Shown in pieces: positions 27,832 through 35,931 of a stretch of 54,850 bases of DNA. The first letter of the stretch is position 1. Each line of letters starts with the position of its first letter. The notes beneath the pieces are model-generated. The model was given only the letters and a program-made list of their open reading frames with translations, did no database searches and was not told where the DNA came from. This DNA is from Hyphomicrobiales bacterium (GTDB taxonomy: Bacteria; Pseudomonadota; Alphaproteobacteria; Rhizobiales; NORP267), in assembly GCA_030688605.1 (NCBI GenBank), contig JAUYJB010000015.1, positions 1-54,850 of the forward strand. The letters run 5' to 3'. The translations under genes were made by a program, and so were the position numbers.

Positions 27832-28518
27832 ATGATCACGCGCGTGCTTTACGCGGCGATTTTCGCCGGAGTCCTGGCCGGACTCGTCGTGTCCGCCGTT
27901 CATTTCGCCAAGGTGGTTCCGCTCATCCTCGAGGCGGAGACCCATGAGGTCGCCGCGCCGCATAAACCCGCCGCCGGAACGCCCGCCCATGGCCACGAAC
28001 CGGCCGAGCCGGCGGAAAGCAGCATTTCCCGCGACGCGCTGACGCTCGCCGCCAATCTCATCACCGGCATGGGCTTTGCCCTGCTGCTGATCGCCGCGAT
28101 CCTGGTCTCCGGGCGCGCGGTTTCCGCACCGGCAGGCGCGGTGTGGGGGCTCGGCGGTTTCCTCGCCGTTTCGGTCGCCCCCGCGCTGGGGCTGGCGCCC
28201 GAGCTTCCCGGCATGCTGGCGGGCGATCTTTTCGCCCGCCAGGTCTGGTGGGTGGCGACGGTTGCGGCCAGTGCCGCCGGAGGCGGTCTCATCGTCTTCG
28301 GCCGGAGTATGGCGCTCAAGGCGTTGGGGATCGCACTCGTCGCGCTGCCGCACCTTGTCGGCGCCCCGCAGCCGGAAAGCCACGCGAGCGCGGTGCCCGC
28401 CGCTCTTGCCGCCGCCTTTGCCGCTGTCTCCATCGGCGCATCGGCGGTCTTCTGGCTGGTGCTCGGCACCGCGACCGGCTGGCTGCTCGGCCGTGGCGGC
28501 ACCTTGAAGGTGAGCTGA
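27832..28518 (+). CDS. cbtA: CbtA, cobalt transporter membrane subunit
   Basis: CbtA is the main membrane component of the predicted CbtAB cobalt importer, controlled by B12. The 228-residue protein shows five to six hydrophobic segments, at about 7-28, 72-92, 100-118, 136-154, 161-174 and 192-220. A histidine-bearing loop between the first two (THEVAAPHKPAAGTPAHGHE) could hold cobalt. Residues FAKVVPLILEAETHE after the first helix are typical. It is separated from cbtB by the MITE-like element, and cobW follows after 13 bases. Confidence 0.92.
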   Translation: MITRVLYAAIFAGVLAGLVVSAVHFAKVVPLILEAETHEVAAPHKPAAGTPAHGHEPAEPAESSISRDALTLAANLITGMGFALLLIAAILVSGRAVSAPAGAVWGLGGFLAVSVAPALGLAPELPGMLAGDLFARQVWWVATVAASAAGGGLIVFGRSMALKALGIALVALPHLVGAPQPESHASAVPAALAAAFAAVSIGASAVFWLVLGTATGWLLGRGGTLKVS

Positions 28519-28531
28519 GGGGCGGTGGCCG

Positions 28532-29572
28532 ATGGACGCCTCGCAGAAGATACCGGCTACCGTGATCACCGGGTTTCTCGGCGCCGGCAAGACCACGGTC
28601 ATCCGCTATCTTCTAAAGAATGCCGGTGGGCGGCGGATCGCGCTCATCATCAACGAGTTCGGCGATGTCGGCGTCGATGCCGAGCTGATCAAGGGCTGCG
28701 GCGAGCCGCTGTGCCGGGAAGACGACATCGTCGAGCTGGCGAACGGCTGCATCTGCTGCACGGTGGCCGACGATTTCCTGCCGGCCATGGCGCGGCTTCT
28801 GGAGCGCGAGGCGCCGCCGCAGCACATCGTCGTCGAGACCTCGGGGCTGGCGCTGCCGCAGCCGCTGGTGCGGGCCTTCAACTGGCCGGAGATATCCGCC
28901 AGGATCAGCGTCGACGGGGTGATCGCGGTGGTCGACAGCGCGGCCGTCGCCGAGGGCCGCTTCGCCGACGACGAAGCGGCGGTGGCGGCGCAACGGGCCG
29001 CCGACCCGGCGCTCGAGCATGAAAACCCCCTTTCCGAGCTGTTCGAAGACCAGCTCGCCTGTGCCGACATGATCCTCCTGAACAAAGCCGACCTCGTCGA
29101 AGAGGCAGCGCTTGCCGGCATTGAAGAGGACTTGAGAGGGGCGGTGCGCGCCGGCGTGCATTTCGTGCGCGCGCGCGAGGGGGTCGTCGATCCGGCCATC
29201 GCGTTCGGCCTCGGCGCCGCGGCGGAGGCCGACCTCAACGCCCGCAATTCGCATCACGAGATGAACGGCGAGGGCGAGCACGATCACGACGATTTCGACA
29301 GCTTCTCCGTTGCCTTCGGGCCGGTCGGCGACCGCACCGACCTTCTCGGCCGCATTGCCGAGGCCATCCGCGCCCACGACATTCTGCGCGTGAAGGGCTT
29401 CGTCGCCGTCAACGGCGCGCCGGCGCGCCTCGTCGTGCAGGCGGTGGGCCCGCGCATTTCCGCCTATTTCGACCGCCCGTGGCGGCCCGACGAACCGCGC
29501 GCCTCTTCGCTGGTGGTGATCGGCGAGCAGGGCCTTGACCGCGCCGCGATCACGCGCGATTTGCAGAGCTAG
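28532..29572 (+). CDS. cobW: CobW, GTP-dependent metal chaperone for cobalamin synthesis
   Basis: CobW is a G3E-family GTPase thought to deliver Co2+ to the CobNST chelatase. The 346-residue protein has the P-loop GFLGAGKTT (residues 11-19), the metal site GCICCTV, the Walker B/switch ETSGLALPQP, and the guanine-specificity NKAD. A His-rich stretch, SHHEMNGEGEHDHDD, lies at about 237-252. The C-terminal CobW_C domain follows. It sits between cbtA and cobN, as expected for its role. Confidence 0.96.
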   Translation: MDASQKIPATVITGFLGAGKTTVIRYLLKNAGGRRIALIINEFGDVGVDAELIKGCGEPLCREDDIVELANGCICCTVADDFLPAMARLLEREAPPQHIVVETSGLALPQPLVRAFNWPEISARISVDGVIAVVDSAAVAEGRFADDEAAVAAQRAADPALEHENPLSELFEDQLACADMILLNKADLVEEAALAGIEEDLRGAVRAGVHFVRAREGVVDPAIAFGLGAAAEADLNARNSHHEMNGEGEHDHDDFDSFSVAFGPVGDRTDLLGRIAEAIRAHDILRVKGFVAVNGAPARLVVQAVGPRISAYFDRPWRPDEPRASSLVVIGEQGLDRAAITRDLQS

Positions 29573-29575
29573 GCC

Positions 29576-32500
29576 ATGCACCTCCTCGCCGCCCAGTCGG
29601 GCGTCATCGCCGACGGGACCGAGGCGGTCGATCTCGCCCAGACCCGGGCCGACATCGTCGTGCTGTCGGCCGCCGATTCCGAGCTGGCCGCACTCGCCCG
29701 CGCCCATGACGGGCTTGGGCCCGAGGCGCCCTCGCTGCGGCTCGCCAACATCATGTCGCTCGGACACAATCTGTCCGTCGATCTCTACATGCAATGCCCC
29801 GTGGCGAGCGCGATGCTCGTCGTGCTGCGGCTTCTCGGCGGCGCCGGCTATTGGGCCTACGGCCTGGAACGGATCGAGGCGACCTGCCGCGAGCGCGACG
29901 TCAAGCTCGCGGTGCTGCCCGGCGGCACCGTGCGCGACGAGGAATTGCAGGCGCGCTCGACGCTTCCCCCCGACGCGGTCGAGACGCTGCGCGGCTATCT
30001 CGCCGAGGGCGGGCCGGAAAACGCGGAAAATTTCCTGCGCCTCTGCGCCCATCTGATCGGCCGTGGCGAAGCGCCGACGGAGGCCAGGCCGTTGTTGAAA
30101 GCGGGTCTCTATTGGCCGGCTTGCGCCGAGCCCGCGCTCGATGAGCTGCGCACGGAATGGCGCCAGGGCGCGCCCATCGTGGCGCTCGTCTTCTACCGGG
30201 CGCTGATCGAGGGCGGCAATCTGGAGCCGCTCGATGCGCTGATCGCGGCGCTCGGCGAACGGGACCTCAATCCGCTGCCGGTGTTCGTCGGCAGCTTGAA
30301 GGACGAGTTGAGCGCGGCAACGCTCGCGCGGCTGTTCGAAGCCGCCCCGCCCAGCCTGGTGCTCAACGCCACCGGTTTCGCGGTCGCAGGACAGGGCGAC
30401 GATCCGCTGATCGTCCCGGACGCGCCGGTGCTGCAGATCGTCTTTTCGGGCTCGAGCCGCGAAGCCTGGGCCGACGGCAGTCAGGGCCTTTCGGCCCGCG
30501 ATTTGGCGATGAACGTGGTGCTGCCGGAGCTCGACGGTCGCATCCTTTCCCGCGCCGTCTCGTTCAAGGCGGATGCGGTGCGTCACGCGGCGACCGAAAT
30601 GAATATCGTGACCTATCGGGCCGAAGCAGACCGCATCGCCTTCGTCGCCGACCTCGCCAAGGCCTGGGTGCGGCTCAAGGAAGCCGCGCCCGCGGATCGC
30701 CGCCTCGCCGTCATTCTTGCCAACTATCCCAACCGCGACGGGCGCATCGGCAACGGCGTCGGCTACGACACGCCGGCGAGCACGATCAATATCCTGCGGG
30801 CGCTGAAGGCGGCGGGCCATGCGGTCGATGCGATTCCCGCAGACGGCCAGGCGCTGATGCGCGCGCTGACCCAAGGCGTCACCAACCGCCTCGGCAGCGC
30901 CGACAACAGGAGCGATGCCGCGCTTCGGCTTGCCGACTATCGCCGGTATTTCGAATCACTGCCCCAGGCGGTGCGCGACGCGGTCACGGCGCGTTGGGGG
31001 GCGCCCGAGGACGATCCCTTTATGCGGGAGGACGCCTTCCGCCTGCCCGTGCTGCGTTGCGGCAACGCCGTGGTCGCGATCCAGCCGGCGCGCGGCTACA
31101 ATATCGACCCGAAATCGACCTATCACGATCCGGGGCTGGTGCCGCCGCACGGCTACTTCGCCTTCTATTTCTGGCTGGGGCACGCATTCGACGCCCATGC
31201 GGTCGTCCACAACGGCAAGCACGGCAATCTGGAATGGCTGCCGGGCAAGGCGCTGGCGCTCTCGGCATCGTGCTACCCGGAGGCCGCGCTCGGGGCGCTG
31301 CCCAACCTCTATCCCTTCATCGTCAACGACCCCGGCGAGGGCAGCCAGGCCAAGCGCCGCACCAGTGCCGTCATCGTCGATCATCTGACCCCGCCGCTGA
31401 CCCGGGCGGAGAGCTACGGGCCGCTCAGCGACCTCGAGGCGCTGATCGACGAATATTATCTCGCCTCCGGCCTCGACCCGCGCCGGCGCGCGCTGTTACG
31501 CGCGGAGATCCTCGATCTGACGCGGGCAAGCGGCCTCGACGTCGACGCCGGAATGGGCGACGCGGCTGACGAGGACACCGCGCTGGCGCGGCTCGACACC
31601 TATCTCTGCGAATTGAAAGAGGCGCAGATCCGCGACGGGTTGCATGTGCTCGGCGAGGCGCCGCAGGGGCGGCTGGAAACCGACATCCTCGTTGCCCTGA
31701 CCCGCGTTCCGCGCGCCATGGGCGAAGGGGGCGACCGGTCCCTCATCCGCGCGCTTTCCGCCGACCTGAAGCTCGACGATTTCGACCCGCTCGATTGTGA
31801 CCTCGGCACCCCTTGGCAGGGGCCGAGCCCAGCCGCGCTGAAACCCCTTATCGACGATCCCTGGCGCAATTCCGGCGACACGGTCGAGCGGCTGGAGCGG
31901 CTTGCGGCCGATCTCGTCGCCGGCACGGCCAGGTTCGACCCGGAATGGCGCGCGACCGCCGCCGTCTTGAGCGAAATCGAGCAGACGATTCGCCCGGCGC
32001 TTCGTGCCTGCGGCGAACGCGAGATCGCCGGCCTTCTTGCCGGTCTCGACGGCCGCTTCGTCGCACCGGGGCCGGCGGGCGCGCCGACCCGCGGCCGCCT
32101 CGACGTGCTGCCCACCGGACGCAACTTCTATTCGCTCGACACCCGCGCCGTGCCGACGCCCTCGGCCTGGCGGCTCGGACGGAAATCGGCCGAGCGGCTC
32201 CTTCAGCGTCATTTCCAGGAACATGGCCGCTACCCGCAAAGCCTCGGCCTGTCGGTCTGGGGCACCTCGAACATGCGCACCGGCGGCGATGACATCGCGC
32301 AAGCCCTGGCGCTGATCGGGGCGGAGCCGGCATGGGACCGGACCAACGGACGGGTGACCGGCTTCAACGTCATTCCGTTTGCGAAACTGGCAAGGCCGCG
32401 CGTCGACGTGACCCTGCGCATCTCCGGCCTGTTCAGAGATGCCTTTCCGATGCAGATCGACCTGTTCGATTCAGCCGTGCGCGCCGTCGCGGCGCTCGAC

Positions 32501-33304
32501 GAGGAGCAGGCGGACAATCCGATCGCCGCGCGCGTCGCCGCCGAAGCCGAGGAATTGCGGGCGGCAGGCCTCCCGGCGGAGGAAGCGCAACACCGCGCCG
32601 GCCACCGGGTGTTCGGCTCGAAGCCCGGCACCTATGGCGCAGGCCTGCAGGCGCTGATCGACGAGAAGCTGTGGGCGAGCCGCGAGGATCTCGCCCGCGC
32701 CTATATCGACTGGGGCGGCCATGCCTATGGCGCGGGTGCGGCCGGCGCGCGCGACACGCAAGGCTTTCGCCGGCGGCTTTCCGGCGTCGAGGCGGTCGTC
32801 CACAACCAGGACAATCGCGAGCACGATTTGCTCGATTCCGACGACTACTACCAGTTCGAGGGCGGCATGAGCGCGGCGGTCGAGCACGTCTCGGGCGCCA
32901 GGCCCGTCGTCTACCACAACGACCATTCGCTGCCCGAGCGCCCGGTGATCCGCACCCTTGAAGAAGAGGTCGGGCGGGTGGTGCGCGCCCGCGTCGTCAA
33001 CCCGAAATGGATCGCCGGCGTCATGCGCCACGGCTATAAGGGCGCCTTCGAAATCGCCGCGACCCTCGATTACATGTTCGCCTTCGCCGCCACCACCGGC
33101 GCCGTGCGCCCGCACCATTTCGAGCTCGCCTATGACGCCTTTATCGCCGATTTGGCGGTGCGAGCCTTCATCGCCGAGGCCAACCCGGCGGCGCTCGAAG
33201 AGATCAGCGACCGGTTCCTCGAGGCCATCGACCGCGGCCTGTGGACGCCGAAATCAAACGCCGCCTATCGTGAATTGAAAGCGCTGGCCGGGGCGAGGGA
33301 GTGA
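29576..33304 (+). CDS. cobN: cobaltochelatase subunit CobN
   Basis: CobN is the large subunit of the aerobic ATP-dependent cobaltochelatase that inserts Co2+ into hydrogenobyrinic acid a,c-diamide. The 1242 residues match the family length. The family motif VVHNGKHGNLEWLPGKAL, with its histidines, lies at about residue 543. Other conserved blocks are NYPNRDGRIGNGVGYDTP, GTSNMRTGGDDIAQAL and SDDYYQFEGGMSAAVEH. It begins 3 bases after the cobW stop and ends 1 base before cobO. The AAA+ partner subunits CobS and CobT are not in the window. Confidence 0.98.
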   Translation: MHLLAAQSGVIADGTEAVDLAQTRADIVVLSAADSELAALARAHDGLGPEAPSLRLANIMSLGHNLSVDLYMQCPVASAMLVVLRLLGGAGYWAYGLERIEATCRERDVKLAVLPGGTVRDEELQARSTLPPDAVETLRGYLAEGGPENAENFLRLCAHLIGRGEAPTEARPLLKAGLYWPACAEPALDELRTEWRQGAPIVALVFYRALIEGGNLEPLDALIAALGERDLNPLPVFVGSLKDELSAATLARLFEAAPPSLVLNATGFAVAGQGDDPLIVPDAPVLQIVFSGSSREAWADGSQGLSARDLAMNVVLPELDGRILSRAVSFKADAVRHAATEMNIVTYRAEADRIAFVADLAKAWVRLKEAAPADRRLAVILANYPNRDGRIGNGVGYDTPASTINILRALKAAGHAVDAIPADGQALMRALTQGVTNRLGSADNRSDAALRLADYRRYFESLPQAVRDAVTARWGAPEDDPFMREDAFRLPVLRCGNAVVAIQPARGYNIDPKSTYHDPGLVPPHGYFAFYFWLGHAFDAHAVVHNGKHGNLEWLPGKALALSASCYPEAALGALPNLYPFIVNDPGEGSQAKRRTSAVIVDHLTPPLTRAESYGPLSDLEALIDEYYLASGLDPRRRALLRAEILDLTRASGLDVDAGMGDAADEDTALARLDTYLCELKEAQIRDGLHVLGEAPQGRLETDILVALTRVPRAMGEGGDRSLIRALSADLKLDDFDPLDCDLGTPWQGPSPAALKPLIDDPWRNSGDTVERLERLAADLVAGTARFDPEWRATAAVLSEIEQTIRPALRACGEREIAGLLAGLDGRFVAPGPAGAPTRGRLDVLPTGRNFYSLDTRAVPTPSAWRLGRKSAERLLQRHFQEHGRYPQSLGLSVWGTSNMRTGGDDIAQALALIGAEPAWDRTNGRVTGFNVIPFAKLARPRVDVTLRISGLFRDAFPMQIDLFDSAVRAVAALDEEQADNPIAARVAAEAEELRAAGLPAEEAQHRAGHRVFGSKPGTYGAGLQALIDEKLWASREDLARAYIDWGGHAYGAGAAGARDTQGFRRRLSGVEAVVHNQDNREHDLLDSDDYYQFEGGMSAAVEHVSGARPVVYHNDHSLPERPVIRTLEEEVGRVVRARVVNPKWIAGVMRHGYKGAFEIAATLDYMFAFAATTGAVRPHHFELAYDAFIADLAVRAFIAEANPAALEEISDRFLEAIDRGLWTPKSNAAYRELKALAGARE

Positions 33305-33305
33305 C

Positions 33306-33935
33306 ATGGGCGACAAGAAGGAACAGATGACGGAAGCCGAGCTCGATGCGAGGCACGCCGAGAAAATGCGCCGCAAGAAGGAGGCGCGGGCCAAGATCCT
33401 GGCCACCAAGACGATCGAGAAGGGGCTGCTGATTGTCCATACCGGCAAGGGCAAGGGAAAGTCGACGGCTGCCTTCGGGCTGGTCATGCGCGCGCTCGGC
33501 CACGGCTTCAAGGTGGGCATCGTGCAATTCGTCAAGGGCGCCTGGGAGACCGGCGAGCGCAAGGTGCTGGAGCGCTTCCCGGACCTCGTCACCATCAAGG
33601 CGATGGGCGAGGGCTTTACCTGGGAGACCCAGGACCGGCAGCGCGACATCGCCGCGGCGCGCGCCGCCTGGGACAAGGCCAAGGAGATGCTGGCCGACGC
33701 GAGCTACAAGATGGTGCTGCTCGACGAACTCAACATCGTGCTGCGCTACGGCTATCTGCCGCTGGATGAGGTGGTCGAGGCATTGAAGAAGCGCCCGCAA
33801 GGGACGCATGTCATCGTCACCGGCCGCAACGCCAAGGACAAGCTGATCGAAGCCGCCGACCTCGTCACCGACATGACCATGGTCAAGCACCCGTTCCGCT
33901 CCGGCGTCAAGGCGCAGGCGGGAATCGAGTTTTGA
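33306..33935 (+). CDS. cobO: cob(I)yrinic acid a,c-diamide adenosyltransferase
   Basis: CobO (BtuR/CobA type) transfers the adenosyl group of ATP to cob(I)yrinic acid a,c-diamide. The 209-residue protein has a charged N-terminal helix, the P-loop-like HTGKGKGKSTAAFG (about 43-56), then VQFVKGAWETGER and VLLDELNIVLRYGYL, all typical. It starts 1 base after cobN and ends the operon. An 8-bp hairpin without a T tract (33941-33958) lies just after the stop. Confidence 0.97.
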   Translation: MGDKKEQMTEAELDARHAEKMRRKKEARAKILATKTIEKGLLIVHTGKGKGKSTAAFGLVMRALGHGFKVGIVQFVKGAWETGERKVLERFPDLVTIKAMGEGFTWETQDRQRDIAAARAAWDKAKEMLADASYKMVLLDELNIVLRYGYLPLDEVVEALKKRPQGTHVIVTGRNAKDKLIEAADLVTDMTMVKHPFRSGVKAQAGIEF

Positions 33936-33999
33936 GGGCGGCGCCGGTTGACCGGCGCTTGCCCCGTCCGTAAGAGTGTGGGGCCTTGGGGACATGCTC

Positions 34000-34104
34000 T
34001 AGAGCGCATTCCGAAAAGTGGGAACCGGTTTTCGGACAAAAATGCGCGTAAAATAAAGAAGTTAGAGCGCTTAGAGTGACCCCGGTTTCACGAAAAGCGC
34101 TCTA
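34000..34104. repeat. composite palindromic repeat (AAAACCGGTTCCC core, copy C)
   Basis: Two palindromes stand side by side. The first pairs GCGCATT with AATGCGC (34004-34047), with an inner stem CCGAAAA and TTTTCGG around GTGGGAACCGG. The second pairs AGAGCGCTT with AAGCGCTCT (34064-34103). The right end provides the TAG stop of the duplicated oxidoreductase fragment. Confidence 0.8.
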
Positions 34105-34490
34105 AAGCCGCGCCCCCAGCCGCACCCCCTCGTCGATGGCGCGCTGGGCGTCGAGCTCGACCGCGCGCTTGGCGCCGCCGATGACGTGGACCGGCACGCC
34201 GGCGGGTTTCACCGCCGCGGCAAGCGCATTGCGCTCGACCTGGCCGGCGCAGAGCACGATGGTGTCGGCGGCGATGGTCCGGGCCTGCCCATCGACCCGG
34301 ACGTGCGGGCCTTCATCGTCGATGCGCTCGTATCGGGCGCCCGGAATCTGCGCCACGCCGGCCCGCTTCAGCTCCATGCGGTGGACCCAGCCGGTGGTCT
34401 TGCCGAGGCTCCTTCCCATCGGCCCCGGCGTGCGTTGCAGCATGGTGACCTTGCGCGGCGGGCGAGGGGCCGCCCGTTCGGCGCCGTACA
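34102..34490 (-). pseudogene. duplicated 3' fragment of the FadH-type oxidoreductase
   Basis: The translated fragment (KVTMLQRTPGPMGRSLGKTT onward, to the end IDEGVRLGARL) matches the last roughly 125 residues of the full protein at 35932-37917. By eye the DNA agrees at well over four bases in five. Similarity stops abruptly at about 34488, next to the cupin ribosome site. The fragment lacks the flavin barrel, iron-sulfur site and first nucleotide fold, so it cannot be a working enzyme. It is in direct orientation to the full gene. Confidence 0.85.
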
Positions 34491-34510
34491 ATCTTGGAGG
34501 TCCTTTTCTG

Positions 34511-34870
34511 ATGCCGCATTCGGGAAATCTTTTTTCGGGTCTGCCCGATGGACGCCAATCCGATGAGATGTTCGAGCCCTTGGCCGAAGCACGCGGGCTG
34601 CGCATCGAGCGGATCGTCTCGACCGGCCAGGCGACGCCGCAAGGCGCATGGCTCGATCAGGAGCAATCGGAATGGGTCGCCCTGCTCAGCGGCGGCGCGC
34701 GGCTGCTCATCGAGGGCGAGGCGGAGGAGCGATGCCTTAAGCCGGGAGACTGGCTGCTGCTTCCCGCCCATTGCCGCCATCGGGTGATCTGGACGAGCGA
34801 TCGGGAGCCCACCGTGTGGCTCGCCGCGCATTTTTCAAAATCCGGCGCGGCGGTGGGGTCCGACTGTTAA
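34511..34870 (+). CDS. cupin-domain protein
   Basis: The 119-residue protein is a single small cupin: EWVALLSGGARLLIEGEAEE is the first motif region and LKPGDWLLLPAHCRHRVIWT the second, with metal-type histidines in the latter. The usual first-motif histidines are not all present (QSEWVALL replaces the GxHxH pattern), so metal binding is doubtful. Start at 34511 follows TTGGAGG. It lies between the duplicated oxidoreductase fragment and an AT-rich gene, on the opposite strand to both oxidoreductase copies. Function unknown. Confidence 0.82.
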   Translation: MPHSGNLFSGLPDGRQSDEMFEPLAEARGLRIERIVSTGQATPQGAWLDQEQSEWVALLSGGARLLIEGEAEERCLKPGDWLLLPAHCRHRVIWTSDREPTVWLAAHFSKSGAAVGSDC

Positions 34871-35027
34871 GGGCCGCAAAGCGGACGAATTGCGCGTTGG
34901 CCGTCGACTTCGCTTCCTGACCCTTAACCGACATTTTCAGCCTTGCCAGAAAAGGCGAAACGCTCCAATCTGAGCCCTCTATACCGGTTTATCCGGGGAA
35001 TTCCGGCTAATAGGGATCCCTTGTTCA

Positions 35028-35066
35028 GGGAATCTGATTCAAATCGCTAGCGATTTGGGAATTCCC
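35028..35066. repeat. perfect 16-bp palindrome within a larger inverted repeat
   Basis: AAATCGCTAGCGATTT (35041-35056) is perfectly self-complementary, and GGGAAT before it pairs with ATTCCC after it. The centre again contains CTAG. It lies 55 bases ahead of the AT-rich gene. No other feature is seen in the 250-bp gap from 34871 to 35120. Confidence 0.7.
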
Positions 35067-35120
35067 TTTAACGGTCCGCAGTCTGGTTCGAGCTAATTTA
35101 AAGCATGGGGCGAGGTCAGA

Positions 35121-35486
35121 ATGTATTACAGGTCGGCAATATTGGGGGCGCTCACCGTCCTAGCAACATTGTTTGCTGCCGCCTCTATCCATGCGAAAGA
35201 GGGCTGCGACGATATACAGTGGGTTGAGTGGAAGTTGTTGGGTACAAATTCATTTTATCATTTTTCTGGAGATGGTACTCTTAGTTGGATCAATTCAGAT
35301 TATAAAGATGCGGATGGACCAATCGGCTGGGTCTGTTTGACAGACGATTTATTTGATTTGTATTGGAGAAATGGGTCACGATGTTCCGTCAAAATTGAAG
35401 ATCTGACGAGCTCGAAAATGTTTACGCATTGGTCTGGATACAATTGCCCTAGGGAGAACTCTGGACCACACGTTTTTGAACGTTGA
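35121..35486 (+). CDS. AT-rich secreted hypothetical protein, probably acquired
   Basis: The 121-residue protein has a signal peptide (LGALTVLATLFAAASIHA, cleavage likely before KEGCDD). The mature part is rich in Trp, Tyr, Phe and Asp and has four cysteines (EGC, WVC, SRC, YNC), suggesting two disulfides in a small exported beta-rich protein. GAGGT precedes the ATG. From about 35200 to 35600 base composition is far more AT-rich than anything else in the window, and codons such as AAT, TTT and GAT dominate. No family recognised. This is a likely recent transfer. Confidence 0.7.
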   Translation: MYYRSAILGALTVLATLFAAASIHAKEGCDDIQWVEWKLLGTNSFYHFSGDGTLSWINSDYKDADGPIGWVCLTDDLFDLYWRNGSRCSVKIEDLTSSKMFTHWSGYNCPRENSGPHVFER

Positions 35487-35693
35487 TAAGATATATGTTT
35501 AGATTGTCGATGTATACTATATTCTAGTTCATATTTATGGAGTACGTTTAGTTTCTATTTTTCACTATTATTTATTTAGAATTACCTTGGGTCGCTACAT
35601 AGCAAACGCGACCTTGTGTCGCCTAGGTGCGCGCAGCCGAAGAAGCTTCCGGCGCGTTACGCACGCCATGCCGGGTGGCAGCTGAGTAACAGG

Positions 35694-35931
35694 TTAGTCG
35701 ATGCGTTTTGCGCTACCGCGCGGCTTGGTTGGTCGCTTCGCGGTATCGACCTTTAGATAGATGCGCTTCCTGTGGCGTTCATTCTTAATGTGGCCGATGA
35801 CCGCCTCGGCGGCGGATCGTTTGCGCAATTTGCGCTTAAATGTCCTGTCATGGCACCAACCGGCAGCGGTCTGCCGCACTTCCTTGCGTCCGGCCTCAAC
35901 CCCAAAGCGGACAAGGTAGTTCGCCAGTCAA
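35694..35931 (-). pseudogene. IS5-type transposase C-terminal remnant
   Basis: The minus strand encodes FKRKLRKRSAAEAVIGHIKN, which matches the last acidic block (R-R-S-A-V-E-P-V-I-G-H) of IS5-family DDE transposases. After RIYLK the match ends in unrelated sequence, and the rest of the transposase is missing. The preceding stretch 35487-35693 is AT-rich and holds nothing I can identify. The remnant abuts the stop codon of the oxidoreductase gene at 35932. Confidence 0.65.

Noticed and set aside
28613-30874. Minus-strand open frame of 753 codons across cobW and cobN
   Set aside because: Spans two clear genes on the other strand and shows no family features.
33941-33958. Intrinsic terminator after cobO
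   Set aside because: A perfect 8-bp stem, but no T tract follows; left as an unassigned hairpin.
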